Shown: positions 38,229-49,383, counted from the first letter of the stretch. The stretch is DNA of 56,948 nt from Rhodospirillales bacterium (GCA_025351925.1 JANXVC010000314.1:1-56948), one strand, 5' to 3'. Notes: generated from the sequence alone by a model not told the origin. Program-made: numbers and translations.

Positions 38229-38833
38229 CGGTTCGCGGTGGGCGTCATGAAGGCCTTGTTGTAGGGCTGCACCGTGCCCGCGTCGGGGTCGAAGCCCTGA
38301 CGCGCGTCCAGCTTCTCCAGCGCCAGGCCATAGACGTGCAGATGCCGGGTCGGCTGGATGCCGGAGGTGTGGATGGAGTGGATGTCGTTGGGCATGAAGG
38401 CGATGCCACGGCCGGGCTCGACCATGACCTCGCGAACCAGTTCCAGTGTAGCCTTGCCGGGAACCGAGGCATCGTCGGTGCGCCGATACACCCGGTTCAG
38501 CTCCTGGCCTTCAACCGCGGTGATGACGGCCCAGGTTGTATGGTCGTGCGGCTTGCTCGAGTTGCCGGGGTTCAGCGCCAGCAGATAGATGGCAAAGCGG
38601 CCGTCCGGGTCCTCCTGCAGCAGATACCGCTGCGATCCCTTCTGGCCCTCCGGCGGGGGCGGGAACTCGGCGTGCGGAAACAGCGCCTCGTGTCCGGCCA
38701 GCTCCAGCATTTCGGTCAGGATGGCGTCGAGCGTCGGGCGGGTGACGCCCTGCTCGCGCTCGATCGCCTTGACGCGGTCCATCGTGGCGGCAACGGCGGC
38801 GGTACGGGCGGCGGAGGTGGCGGGCGCGTTCAT
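38225..38833 (-). CDS. Cysteine dioxygenase-type (thiol dioxygenase) cupin protein
   Basis: A 202-residue cupin with a probable mononuclear iron site: His96 and His98 in KPHDHTTWAV and His152 in NDIHSIH, the three-His pattern of the thiol dioxygenase family, and a later LHVYGLAL. Such enzymes oxidise cysteine or 3-mercaptopropionate to the sulfinate using O2. Which substrate is used cannot be read from sequence; the missing Cys-Tyr crosslink partners would help decide. It is the first gene of the minus-strand run and is translationally coupled to the rhodanese gene. Confidence 0.87.
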   Translation of the reverse strand: MNAPATSAARTAAVAATMDRVKAIEREQGVTRPTLDAILTEMLELAGHEALFPHAEFPPPPEGQKGSQRYLLQEDPDGRFAIYLLALNPGNSSKPHDHTTWAVITAVEGQELNRVYRRTDDASVPGKATLELVREVMVEPGRGIAFMPNDIHSIHTSGIQPTRHLHVYGLALEKLDARQGFDPDAGTVQPYNKAFMTPTANR

Positions 38834-38931
38834 CGGTTTGCTCCGTATCGATCAGGGCTGCAGCCTAACCATCTGGTGACGGCGCGGTCAAAAAACTTGG
38901 CAGGGTCATCCGCCGTCCGCACATAGGGCGC

Positions 38932-39777
38932 ATGGACGACCAGACCGTTTTCGACCGCCGGGCCGTGCGCCTGCACCGCGACCGCGCAGCTGCCACGGTG
39001 GGCCAGGTCACCGAAATCCTGCAGGACTGTGCCGAGCGCCTGCTGGACCGGCTCGACGACACCACGCGCCGCTTTACCCGGGCGCTGGATGTCGGCGGCC
39101 GGGGCGTCGTAGCGCCGTTGCTGCGCGCCCGGGGCATCGAGGTGGTGAGCTGCGATCTCTCATCCCGCATGGCATCGATCAACGGCGGCCTGTGCGTGAC
39201 GGCGGATGAAGAGTGGCTGCCCTTCGCTCCCGGAAGCTTCGACTTGGTGATCGCCAGCCTCTCGCTGCATTGGATCAACGATCTCCCCGGCGCGCTGATC
39301 CAGCTGCGTATGGCGCTGGAGCCGGATGGCCTGCTGCTCGCAAGCCTTCCGGCGCTCGGCACTTTGGGTGAACTCCGCACCGCATTGACCCAGGCCGAGG
39401 CCGAGCTGATGGGCGGCGCGTCCCCCCGTGTCTCGCCCTTCCCCGAGTTGCGCGATCTCGCGGCCCTGCTGCAGCGTGCCGGCTTCGCGCTGCCGGTGGC
39501 GGATGTGGAGGAGATTTCGCTCCGCTATGCCGATCCATTTGCCCTGTTGCGCGACCTACGGGCCGCAGGTGAATGCAACGCGGTGGCGCTGCGTGACCAC
39601 CGGGTGCCGCAAAGCGCGCTGTTCCCTGCGGCGTTGGCGGCGTCTCCGCAACAGGAGGGGCGCATGACGGCAACCCTGCGCTACGCCAGCATGACGGGAT
39701 GGGCTCCTGGCCCACAACAGCCGCAACTGCTGAAGCCGGGAACGGGCCGGGTCAGCCTCTCGGACGCGCTCAAATAG
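38932..39777 (+). CDS. SAM-dependent methyltransferase-like protein, NDUFAF5/BioC type
   Basis: A 281-residue protein with a class I methyltransferase fold. The opening VFDRRAVRLHRDRAA matches the NDUFAF5-like branch related to BioC. The SAM loop is weak, LDVGGRGVVAPLL, where one expects GCGTG, so cofactor binding may be altered. Later ASLSLHWINDLPGAL and LRMALEPDGLLL are typical. In mitochondria NDUFAF5 hydroxylates an Arg of a complex I subunit; whether the bacterial relative does so is unknown. It is divergent from the dioxygenase gene. Confidence 0.85.
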   Translation: MDDQTVFDRRAVRLHRDRAAATVGQVTEILQDCAERLLDRLDDTTRRFTRALDVGGRGVVAPLLRARGIEVVSCDLSSRMASINGGLCVTADEEWLPFAPGSFDLVIASLSLHWINDLPGALIQLRMALEPDGLLLASLPALGTLGELRTALTQAEAELMGGASPRVSPFPELRDLAALLQRAGFALPVADVEEISLRYADPFALLRDLRAAGECNAVALRDHRVPQSALFPAALAASPQQEGRMTATLRYASMTGWAPGPQQPQLLKPGTGRVSLSDALK

Positions 39778-39811
39778 CCCGAGCGTCTGCGGCGCTGGCT
39801 GCCAGTGCCGT

Positions 39812-40798
39812 CTAGCCTCCAGTAAGGCTCATATGCCGCGCCACCGACGGTGCCGGGTTGCGACGATCGATTACGAAATCATGCCCCTTCGGCTTGCGAG
39901 TAATCGCCAGCCTGATGGCCGCGTCCAGCTCCGCGTCCGAGACGCCATCCCGCAGCACGCGCCGTAGATCCGCCGCATCGTCCTGACCCAAACACATATA
40001 CAGCGTCCCCGTGCAGGTCAGCCGGACGCGGTTGCAGCTTTCACAGAAATTATGCGTCATCGGCGTGATGAAGCCGATCCGCGTGCCGGTCTCCTGCACA
40101 TCAAAATACCGGGCTGGGCCGCCAGTCTGGTAGCTGGTGTCCTGCAGCGTCCAGCGCTGGCGCAACCGTCCGCGCACCAGCGACAGCGGCAGGTACTGGT
40201 CCGTGCGGTCGCCGCCGATGTCGCCCATAGGCATCGTCTCGATCAGGCATAGATCGTGCCCCTGCTCCCCGCACCAAGCGAGCATGTCGTCGATCTCGTC
40301 CTCGTTCACGCCCTTCAGCGCGACGGCGTTCACCTTCACGTGCAGTCCGGCCGCCTTCGCCGCCGCTATGCCGTCCAGCACCTTCTCGATCTTACCCCAG
40401 CGGGTGATCGCGGCGAACCGCGCCGGGTCGAGGGTATCCAGGCTCACATTCACCCGGCGCACCCCGGCTGCATAAAGCGCCTCGGCATGCTTGGTGAGCT
40501 GCGTCCCGTTTGTCGTCAGCGTCAGCTCATCAAGGCCTTGCCCCAAACGCTGTCCCAGCCTTTGAAACAGCGTTTGCACGTCACGGCGAACCAATGGCTC
40601 GCCGCCGGTAATGCGGATTTTGTTGGTGCCGAGCCGGATGAACGCGACGCACAGCCGCTCCAGCTCTTCCAGTGACAGCACGTCGGCCTTAGGCAGGAAG
40701 GTCATGTCCTCCGACATGCAATAGACGCAGCGGAGGTCGCACCGGTCGGTGACGGAGACCCGCAGATAGGTGATGGCACGGCCAAACGGATCGATCAT
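39812..40798 (-). CDS. moaA: GTP 3',8-cyclase (molybdenum cofactor synthesis)
   Basis: Radical SAM enzyme that, with MoaC, converts GTP to cyclic pyranopterin monophosphate. 328 residues from the ATG at 40798. The radical SAM cluster CDLRCVYC is at Cys20, Cys24, Cys27, a second [4Fe-4S] site appears in [13 protein letters not shown], and the protein ends in the conserved Gly-Gly tail (MSLTGG). ATG 40804 and 40840 also fit, the last overlapping the DUF3553 gene. No other moa/moe gene lies nearby. Confidence 0.96.
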   Translation of the reverse strand: MIDPFGRAITYLRVSVTDRCDLRCVYCMSEDMTFLPKADVLSLEELERLCVAFIRLGTNKIRITGGEPLVRRDVQTLFQRLGQRLGQGLDELTLTTNGTQLTKHAEALYAAGVRRVNVSLDTLDPARFAAITRWGKIEKVLDGIAAAKAAGLHVKVNAVALKGVNEDEIDDMLAWCGEQGHDLCLIETMPMGDIGGDRTDQYLPLSLVRGRLRQRWTLQDTSYQTGGPARYFDVQETGTRIGFITPMTHNFCESCNRVRLTCTGTLYMCLGQDDAADLRRVLRDGVSDAELDAAIRLAITRKPKGHDFVIDRRNPAPSVARHMSLTGG

Positions 40799-40829
40799 AC
40801 CCATAGTGTCGGCTCTGGCGAGCGCGGGT

Positions 40830-41030
40830 TCAACCGTCATCTTCGTCCAGAATGTCCAACGCAACGACCGCAGCGTTCACCAGCACTTTGCCGGCATGCT
40901 CGAAGTTGACCGTGATGCGGTCGCCGACAGCGGACTGCACCTGGCCCACGCCCCAATCCGGCCGGCCGGGGTGCCGGACCCGCTGGCCGGGTTCAATCAG
41001 CGAGCCGAGCGACCGGTGCGGGCCTGTCAT
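40830..41030 (-). CDS. DUF3553 family protein
   Basis: A 66-residue protein with the DUF3553 pattern: [24 protein letters not shown] and [14 protein letters not shown], a short beta-barrel domain also seen in helicases. Function unknown; a nucleic-acid or protein-binding role is inferred. The frame stays open to 41333, but that part overlaps the aldolase gene out of frame. It starts 11 bases after that gene and may overlap the moaA start. The product is short but shows good family resemblance. Confidence 0.85.
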   Translation of the reverse strand: MTGPHRSLGSLIEPGQRVRHPGRPDWGVGQVQSAVGDRITVNFEHAGKVLVNAAVVALDILDEDDG

Positions 41031-41040
41031 GCGAGGCGAG

Positions 41041-42156
41041 TCATGCAAGGCCACCGCGCGCTGCGATGGGCCACAGGCATTCCACCCGGCCGCCGCGGAC
41101 GCCGACATACCAGTCGAACCGGTCCACCGTCGGATCGCAATGGCCCGGCACCAGCCGCAGCTTCTCCCCGAGCTTCGGTCCGCTCGTCTCCGAACCCCAC
41201 TCAAGCTTGCCGTGCTCATCCGAGGCGCCGGTGTAGCGCACGCTGTCCCGCTGCCATACCAACGGAAACCCGCTATCCACCGCCACCGCCTTGTGCCCGG
41301 CGTCCAGCACGGCCAGGCCCGGCCGCGCCGCACTCATCACGGTCGCCAACACGAACAGCGCCTGTTTGAACCCACCAGAGACCCCGTCCTGGTTGCGGCC
41401 GTAATCCGCGTCCATAAAGCAATAGCTGCCAGCCTGGACCTCGTTATAGACGCCGCTCGCCGCCTCCATCTCAAAGGTGCCGGTCCCAGCGCCCCCGACG
41501 ATGGGACAATCGAGGCCGCGCTGGCGCAACTGCTCTACGGTGCGGCGCGCGTCGTCCACCGCGCCGCCGACCGCCTGGCCGCGCTCGCTGGCGGAGCGCA
41601 TGTGCTGGGCGCTGCCGTGATAGGCCTGCAGCCCGCCGAAAATCAGGTGCGGCGACCCGGCGATGCGCGCCGCCAGCGCTACCGCGTCCGGACCCGGGGC
41701 GACGCCGGCGCGCCCCATGCCGACGTCGATCTCGACCAGCACCGTCATCCGCTGGCCAGCCCCCTCCGCCGCCGCCTCGATCCTGGCAACATTGGAGGCA
41801 TCGTCGGCGCAGACCGCCACCCGGGCGATGCGGGACAGCGCCAGCAGCCGCGCGAGCTTCGCGTCGCCCACGACCTCGTTGGTCACCAGGATGTCGAGAA
41901 CGCCGCCCCAGGCCAGCACCTCGGCCTCCGCGACCTTCTGCACGCACTGACCGACAGCGCCGCGGGCGATCTGCAGATGCGCCACGACAGGCGATTTGTG
42001 CGTTTTGGCGTGGGCGCGCAGCCGGGCGCCGGTGGGGCGCAGCAGGCCGGCCATGCGGTCCAGGTTGTGCTCGAAGGCGTCGAGGTCGATCAGCAGGGCC
42101 GGGGTATCGACCTCGTCCTCGCGCATGCCGGGCTGGGCGGGGAGTGGCTGAAGCAT
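41041..42156 (-). CDS. D-threonine aldolase / D-serine dehydratase-like PLP enzyme
   Basis: A 371-residue fold-type III PLP enzyme of the alanine racemase-like barrel group. Seen: the PLP Lys51 in HAKTHKSP, VEIDVGMGRAGV, the phosphate loop VGGAGTGTFEM, and the C-terminal metal site GHCDPTV with His and Asp, present in D-threonine aldolase and D-serine dehydratase. Activity could be either, or dehydration of 3-hydroxyaspartate. It is followed by the DUF3553 gene after 10 bases, and lies just after the GT61 gene on the same strand. Confidence 0.9.
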   Translation of the reverse strand: MLQPLPAQPGMREDEVDTPALLIDLDAFEHNLDRMAGLLRPTGARLRAHAKTHKSPVVAHLQIARGAVGQCVQKVAEAEVLAWGGVLDILVTNEVVGDAKLARLLALSRIARVAVCADDASNVARIEAAAEGAGQRMTVLVEIDVGMGRAGVAPGPDAVALAARIAGSPHLIFGGLQAYHGSAQHMRSASERGQAVGGAVDDARRTVEQLRQRGLDCPIVGGAGTGTFEMEAASGVYNEVQAGSYCFMDADYGRNQDGVSGGFKQALFVLATVMSAARPGLAVLDAGHKAVAVDSGFPLVWQRDSVRYTGASDEHGKLEWGSETSGPKLGEKLRLVPGHCDPTVDRFDWYVGVRGGRVECLWPIAARGGLA

Positions 42157-42171
42157 GGGTAGAGCCTCCGG

Positions 42172-43233
42172 TTACGCCAGATACGCTAGGATATCCGGTA
42201 GGCCCAGCACCAGAGACCCATCCCATGCGTTGAGCCCGACCTGCTTCACGGCCTGCGGCGAGCGAACCTCGACGTAGTCATGCCCACATAGCTCGGATAG
42301 CAGCCAGAAGAAGATCTCCGGCATCATGGACGGCGCGAAGCTGGTGACGCGGGCCCCAGGCGCTGCAAAGGCTAGGTTGGTCAGTCCGGCGCCCATGACG
42401 CCGGCAATGTGCCGCGCGTTCTTAAACAGGCCGATCTGCTCACGCAATGGCATCTCGCCGGGCCGGCAGACCGTCCAGCCGGACCCCGCCAGCACGGCGC
42501 ACAGTTCTGCCTCGTTCCAAAGGCTGCGGCTATCGCCGACGCGGCTGACCCATAGGCGCGCTGCACCGGCCGGCGCGACCCCTTCCGCCAATTCGGCCAG
42601 GCAATCGATGACCATGGGTGAGATGTAACCCCCATGCGCCGTAAGCCCCTCGGCGATCAGCAGCTCCTCGACGCGCTGCGGAGTGAATGCGGCCATTGTG
42701 ACCTGGCCAGGCGGCACTTCCAGCAGCTCAAGCGCGTCCCGCATCACCGCGGCGAGTCGCCCCTCTGCCCATGGCACCAACGCCCGCCACTCCCCTGCTC
42801 GAAGCTGCGCACGGCCCAGCCAGGCGATCGACAGCATTTCATACATCCAGTGCCCATAGTTCGACGCCCCTCGCTTCGCACAGAGCAGCGTTACTCCGGG
42901 CAGAACAGGAATGCCGCCCGCCGTCACGGCCACCTGAAGCTGCGCCGCAGCCATGTCGATCTCGGCGGGTGAGTGCTGGGTGATGCTTGGGCGGACGACG
43001 GCCAGGTTACGATCGAACACCAAGCCCTCGCCGAGCACATAGACGTCCCGTATCCGGTGCACCGTCACGTCGCGGGCAGCGTAGTCGCGGCTGCCCCAAG
43101 CGTAGGACATCGCATCCAGCGCCGCCGCTGGCACTAGGGTCCGATTGCGCACCACGGGCGGCCGGGTGGTGAAAGCGTGGGACGGCACCCGCAGAACGAG
43201 GTCGTCGGCCGACGGCTCCACCACCGCCACCAA
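42172..43233 (-). CDS. Glycosyltransferase family 61 (DUF563) protein
   Basis: A 353-residue protein of the DUF563/GT61 family. Seen: SNYGHWMYEMLS in the middle, ARLWVSRVGDSR, and GVMGAGLTNLAFAAPGARV near the end, the family's signature segments. Bacterial members add sugars, often xylose or similar, in surface glycans; donor unknown. No ATG fits. The frame opens with TTG at 43233, with GTG at 43230 one codon later; it starts 3 bases after the phosphomutase stop, so the sugar-nucleotide genes and this enzyme are likely one unit. Confidence 0.85.
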   Translation of the reverse strand: MVAVVEPSADDLVLRVPSHAFTTRPPVVRNRTLVPAAALDAMSYAWGSRDYAARDVTVHRIRDVYVLGEGLVFDRNLAVVRPSITQHSPAEIDMAAAQLQVAVTAGGIPVLPGVTLLCAKRGASNYGHWMYEMLSIAWLGRAQLRAGEWRALVPWAEGRLAAVMRDALELLEVPPGQVTMAAFTPQRVEELLIAEGLTAHGGYISPMVIDCLAELAEGVAPAGAARLWVSRVGDSRSLWNEAELCAVLAGSGWTVCRPGEMPLREQIGLFKNARHIAGVMGAGLTNLAFAAPGARVTSFAPSMMPEIFFWLLSELCGHDYVEVRSPQAVKQVGLNAWDGSLVLGLPDILAYLA

Positions 43234-43236
43234 GGG

Positions 43237-44646
43237 TTAGTGTCCGGCGTTGTCCCCGGAGAAGTCCGGCGCCGTCAGGCCCGACGCTAGCAACTGCTCA
43301 ACCAGCGCCGCCTTCAGCCGTTCGAGCCCCGCGTCGTCCCGCGCCTCGGCCCGGGCAACCAGCACCGCCTGGGTGTTCGATGCGCGCAGCAGCCACCAGC
43401 CATCGGGCGTCAGCACTCGCACGCCGTCAATATCGTTCAGGTCGGCGTGGGCGGCGCGCAGCCGGGCCGCGACCTCCTGCACCACCTCGAACTTGCGCGT
43501 GTCGTCGCAGTCGAAGCGCAGCTCCGGCGTATTCACCACCTGCGGCAGCGCCAGGCGCACCGACTCCAATGTGCTGTCCATGCGCGCCACGATGCCCAGC
43601 AGGCGCACGGCGACATACAGCGCGTCGTCGAAGCCGTACCAGCGGTCGGCGTAGAAGATGTGGCCCGACATCTCGCCAGCGAACGGCGCCGAGATCTCCG
43701 CCATCTTCGCCTTGATCAGGCTATGCCCGGTCTTGAACATCAGCGGCTGGCCGCCGGCGCGGGCGATCTCGTCGTACAACACCTGGCTCGCCTTCACGTC
43801 GGCGATGATCGTGGCGCCGGGATGGGTGCGCAGCACGTCGCGCGCCAGCACGACCATCAGCTGGTCGCCGATCAGCATGCCGCCACCGCCGTCCACGACA
43901 CCGATCCGGTCGGCGTCGCCGTCGAAGCCGATGCCGAGGTCCGCGCCCTGCTCGCGCACGGCCGCCATCAACTGTTCCTGGTTGCGGGCGATCGTCGGGT
44001 CCGGGTGATGCGCCGGGAAGCGGCCGTCGATCTCGGCGTTCAGCACGGTGTGGCGCCCCGGCAGCACCTTGAGCAGCCGGGTCAGCACCTCGCCCGCGGC
44101 GCCGTTCGCGTTATCCCACACGACGCGCAACTGCCGGTCGCCGCCGTCCCAGTCCTGCATCAGGCGCGCCACGTAATCGTCCGCCACGTCCACCGCGCGG
44201 TCGGTGCCGGTCGTCTCCTCGACCACATCACCCGCCGCCGCCATGCGGCCCAGCGTCTGGATGTCCGCGCCGAAGTACGCGCGCTTGCCCAGCATCATCT
44301 TGAAGCCGTTGTAGTCCGGCGGGTTGTGGCTGCCGGTCACCATCACGGCGCCGTCGGTGTTCAGCGTGGTGGCGGCGAAGTACAGCATCGGCGTCGGCCC
44401 GCGCCCGACCCGCAGCACCTCCATGCCGCTCGCCTTCAGCCCATCCACCAACGCCGCTGCGAGCTCGGGCGAGGACAGACGGCCGTCATAGCCTACCGCG
44501 ACCATCCGGCCTCCCGCCCGCGCCACGACGCTGCCGAAGCAGCGGCCGATGGCGAAGGCGTCCGCGGGATGCAGGGTGCGTCCAACAACGCCGCGGATGT
44601 CGTACTCGCGCAGGCTGGTCGGGTCGAAACTATGCTTGAAATCCAT
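43237..44646 (-). CDS. Phosphomannomutase / phosphoglucomutase
   Basis: Interconverts 6- and 1-phosphates of glucose or mannose, feeding UDP-glucose and GDP-mannose. 469 residues of the AlgC/ManB type. Seen: the phosphoserine loop TGSHNPPDYNG, the metal loop GFDGDADRIG, the sugar loop GEMSGHIFY and the phosphate loop RASNTQ. The dual specificity is typical but not provable from sequence. The ATG overlaps the galU TAA by one base, so the two are coupled. Confidence 0.94.
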   Translation of the reverse strand: MDFKHSFDPTSLREYDIRGVVGRTLHPADAFAIGRCFGSVVARAGGRMVAVGYDGRLSSPELAAALVDGLKASGMEVLRVGRGPTPMLYFAATTLNTDGAVMVTGSHNPPDYNGFKMMLGKRAYFGADIQTLGRMAAAGDVVEETTGTDRAVDVADDYVARLMQDWDGGDRQLRVVWDNANGAAGEVLTRLLKVLPGRHTVLNAEIDGRFPAHHPDPTIARNQEQLMAAVREQGADLGIGFDGDADRIGVVDGGGGMLIGDQLMVVLARDVLRTHPGATIIADVKASQVLYDEIARAGGQPLMFKTGHSLIKAKMAEISAPFAGEMSGHIFYADRWYGFDDALYVAVRLLGIVARMDSTLESVRLALPQVVNTPELRFDCDDTRKFEVVQEVAARLRAAHADLNDIDGVRVLTPDGWWLLRASNTQAVLVARAEARDDAGLERLKAALVEQLLASGLTAPDFSGDNAGH

Positions 44647-45521
44647 TACACTGCGTCCTGATAGTGCTTCATGAACTCACGTACCGCCGGCGCAAGGTCG
44701 GGCCGCTTCAGCGCGAAGGCGATCTGCGCCTCGAGGAAGCCGATCTTGTCACCGCAGTCGAACCGCCTTCCCTCATAGCGCAAACCGTGGAACGGGGCAT
44801 GGCCGATCATCTTGGCCATTGCGTCGGTCAGTTGCACCTCGTTGCCGGCGCCGACCTCCATCTGCGACAAGAACTCGATCACCTCCGGCAGCAAAACATA
44901 GCGGCCGATGACCGACAGGTTGCTCGGCGCGACCGCCGGCTCCGGCTTTTCCACCAGGCCCAGCACCTCAACCAAGCGTCCGTCATCGTGCCCGACCCGC
45001 AGAATGCCGTATTTGTTCGTCTGCTCATGCGGAACCTCGGTCACCGCGACCACGTTGCCGCCGGTTTCCGCGTAGGCGTCCGCTAGCTGTTGCAGGCACG
45101 GCGTCTCGCTGAGTACCAGGTCGTCCGGCAGCAGGATAGCGAACGGATCGTCGCCGATGAACGCCCGCGCGCACCAGATGGCGTGGCCAAGGCCGAGCGG
45201 CACCTGCTGGCGCACCGTGGTGATCGAGCCCGGCGGCACCTTCATGCCGTCCAGCATCGCGATCATGTCGGTCTTGCCGCGCTCGCGCAGCGTCGCCTCC
45301 AGCTCATAGGCCACGTCGAAATGGTCGATCAGCGCGGTTTTGCCACGGCCGCTCACCAGGCAGAACTGCTCGATCCCAGCCGCCCGCGCCTCCTCGATTG
45401 CATACTGGATCAACGGCTTATCGACGATCGGCAGCATTTCCTTTGCGATGGCCTTGGTCGCTGGCAGGAAGCGGGTGCCCAGGCCGGCAACCGGCAGGAC
45501 GGCTTTACGCAGCTTTTTCAT
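44646..45521 (-). CDS. galU: UTP--glucose-1-phosphate uridylyltransferase
   Basis: Makes UDP-glucose from UTP and glucose 1-phosphate. 291 residues. Seen: the nucleotide loop LPVAGLGTRFLPATK near the start, EMLPIVDKPLIQY, LPDDLVL, VEKPEP and GNEVQLTDAM, all typical of GalU. The start ATG is at 45521; the frame stays open upstream to 46046 but that part overlaps the J-protein gene. With the mutase and GT61 gene it forms a short sugar-nucleotide unit. Confidence 0.96.
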   Translation of the reverse strand: MKKLRKAVLPVAGLGTRFLPATKAIAKEMLPIVDKPLIQYAIEEARAAGIEQFCLVSGRGKTALIDHFDVAYELEATLRERGKTDMIAMLDGMKVPPGSITTVRQQVPLGLGHAIWCARAFIGDDPFAILLPDDLVLSETPCLQQLADAYAETGGNVVAVTEVPHEQTNKYGILRVGHDDGRLVEVLGLVEKPEPAVAPSNLSVIGRYVLLPEVIEFLSQMEVGAGNEVQLTDAMAKMIGHAPFHGLRYEGRRFDCGDKIGFLEAQIAFALKRPDLAPAVREFMKHYQDAV

Positions 45522-45643
45522 GACGTGGGTGCGTTCCGTTTTGGTTGTGGTTGCGCGGCCACTAGACGATTTCCAGCCCGAATGAAACGTTGCCACGCCC
45601 AATCCGGGGCAGCAAGACGTGCGAATCTTACAAATGTACGGGA

Positions 45644-46090
45644 TCAACGTCCCTTGAGCAGCACATCCCGCGCCTGATTGACCCGCGCGGCCAACCCGTG
45701 CGAGCCGCCGCCATCCGGATGCGCCACCCGCATGAGCTGCACCCAGGCCGCGCGCACGTCCGCGTCCGACACCGGGTCCGTCAGGCCGAGGACTTCGAGC
45801 GCCTCGGCCCGGCCCATCTTGCCCCGCTTTATCTGATCCGGACGGGTTTTGGACGGCTTGCCCTGCGCCTCCTTCCACCAGGTCCAGGCCAGCGGGCCCA
45901 GGAACACTGCCGCCGCCACCGCGGTCGCACCCCGGCCGGTCAGCAGCAGCATCGTGCCGAGGGCCAGGCCGCCCAGCGCTACGACCCACGCCAGCAGAGA
46001 CTTCAGCGATGCGACGGTGGCGCGGGAAAACGCGTTCGCCGCCCATAGCAGCAGCCCGAGGGCGCCCAGGCCCAGCCCGACCAGGATCAT
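45644..46090 (-). CDS. Membrane-anchored J-domain protein
   Basis: A 148-residue protein: three hydrophobic segments in the first 75 residues (MILVGLGLGALGLLLW, LLAWVVALGGLALGTMLL, AAVFLGPLAWTWW), then a C-terminal J domain with HPD in RVAHPDGGG. This is like TIM14-type or DjlC-like membrane co-chaperones, which recruit Hsp70 to the membrane. It starts 4 bases after the malic enzyme stop in the same direction. Confidence 0.88.
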   Translation of the reverse strand: MILVGLGLGALGLLLWAANAFSRATVASLKSLLAWVVALGGLALGTMLLLTGRGATAVAAAVFLGPLAWTWWKEAQGKPSKTRPDQIKRGKMGRAEALEVLGLTDPVSDADVRAAWVQLMRVAHPDGGGSHGLAARVNQARDVLLKGR

Positions 46091-46094
46091 CGCG

Positions 46095-48401
<2,307 letters not shown>

Positions 48402-48492
48402 CGCCACGTGCTCCCAAGCCGCTCACGGTGAGGTTTAGCCGGACGCGGCGGGAAGGCAATGCAGGGGTAGGCCAATCACAGATGCTCAAGAA

Positions 48493-48575
48493 TGCGGTCG
48501 AGAAGACTCGAACTTCCACAGGGTTTCCCCCACAAGCACCTCAAGCTTGCGCGTCTACCATTTCGCCACGACCGC
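48493..48575 (-). tRNA. tRNA-Leu (anticodon GAG)
   Basis: Read on the minus strand: a 7-base acceptor stem GCGGTCG/CGACCGC, an A as discriminator, a D arm with AATGGTAGAC, an anticodon arm CAAGC-TTGAGGT-GCTTG with GAG, a long variable arm and a TTCGAGT T-loop. The long variable arm and GAG anticodon make it a leucine tRNA. 83 bases; the terminal CCA is not encoded. Confidence 0.96.
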
Positions 48576-48622
48576 ATCGCGCCGGGAACGGCTCGCCGTG
48601 CCCAGTGCCGGGCGTATAGCGG

Positions 48623-49321
48623 ATGACGCTGCTGGGTTCAACTGCATCCCACCCATTCGGCACGCTCGATTGGCGCATCGAGGACGGGCTGCTGCCGTAT
48701 CCGCATGCCTTGGCGGCGATGCAGGCCCGCGTGGACGCGATCCGCGTTGGGCACGCCGGCGAGCAGGTTTGGCTGGTCGAGCATCCGCCGCTTTATACCG
48801 CAGGAACGTCCGCCAAGCCTGGTGACCTCGCCGAGCCGAACCGTTTTCCGACGTTCTCCGCCGGCCGCGGCGGACAGTGGACCTATCATGGGCCTGGCCA
48901 GCGCACCGCCTATGTCATGCTGGACCTAACGCGTCCGCATGGCAGCGTCCGCCCGCGCGACGTGCGCGCCTTCGTGCATGGGCTGGAGGATTGGCTGATC
49001 CGCGCGCTGGACCGCTTCAACGTGCGGGGCGAGCGCCGGGAGGGGCGGGTCGGCATTTGGGTCGCGGACTCGGCATCGGGCAGTGAGGCCAAGATCGCCG
49101 CCATCGGTGTCCGCGTCACCCGTTGGGTCAGCTGGCACGGTGTCGCGCTGAATGTAGAGCCCGACCTCGGCCACTTCGCCGGTATCGTGCCATGCGGCAT
49201 CCCGGAGCACGGCGTCACCAGCCTGCAGGCGCTGGGTTTGCCGGTGACGATGGCCGACGCGGATGTGGCGCTGCGGGCGGCGTGGGATGAGGTGTTTGGC
49301 GAGGTTGCAGCTACTGTTTAA
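48623..49321 (+). CDS. lipB: Octanoyl-[acyl-carrier-protein]--protein octanoyltransferase
   Basis: Transfers octanoyl from ACP to lipoyl domains of pyruvate and 2-oxoglutarate dehydrogenases and the glycine cleavage H protein. 232 residues. Seen: [13 protein letters not shown], the [11 protein letters not shown] loop, the catalytic Lys in [11 protein letters not shown] and the catalytic Cys in GIVPCGI. The N-terminal 10 residues vary in the family. It is divergent from tRNA-Leu. lipA is not in the window. Confidence 0.96.
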   Translation: MTLLGSTASHPFGTLDWRIEDGLLPYPHALAAMQARVDAIRVGHAGEQVWLVEHPPLYTAGTSAKPGDLAEPNRFPTFSAGRGGQWTYHGPGQRTAYVMLDLTRPHGSVRPRDVRAFVHGLEDWLIRALDRFNVRGERREGRVGIWVADSASGSEAKIAAIGVRVTRWVSWHGVALNVEPDLGHFAGIVPCGIPEHGVTSLQALGLPVTMADADVALRAAWDEVFGEVAATV

Positions 49322-49383
49322 AAACGAGTGTATGAGGCATCTGAAGATCCACGCGATCTCGTGAAAGGAGTGCGGCGGTCATC

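Noticed and set aside
36915-38264. A 449-residue plus-strand open frame over the rhodanese gene
   Set aside because: Antisense shadow; the minus strand carries clear rhodanese motifs including CAGRTRS.
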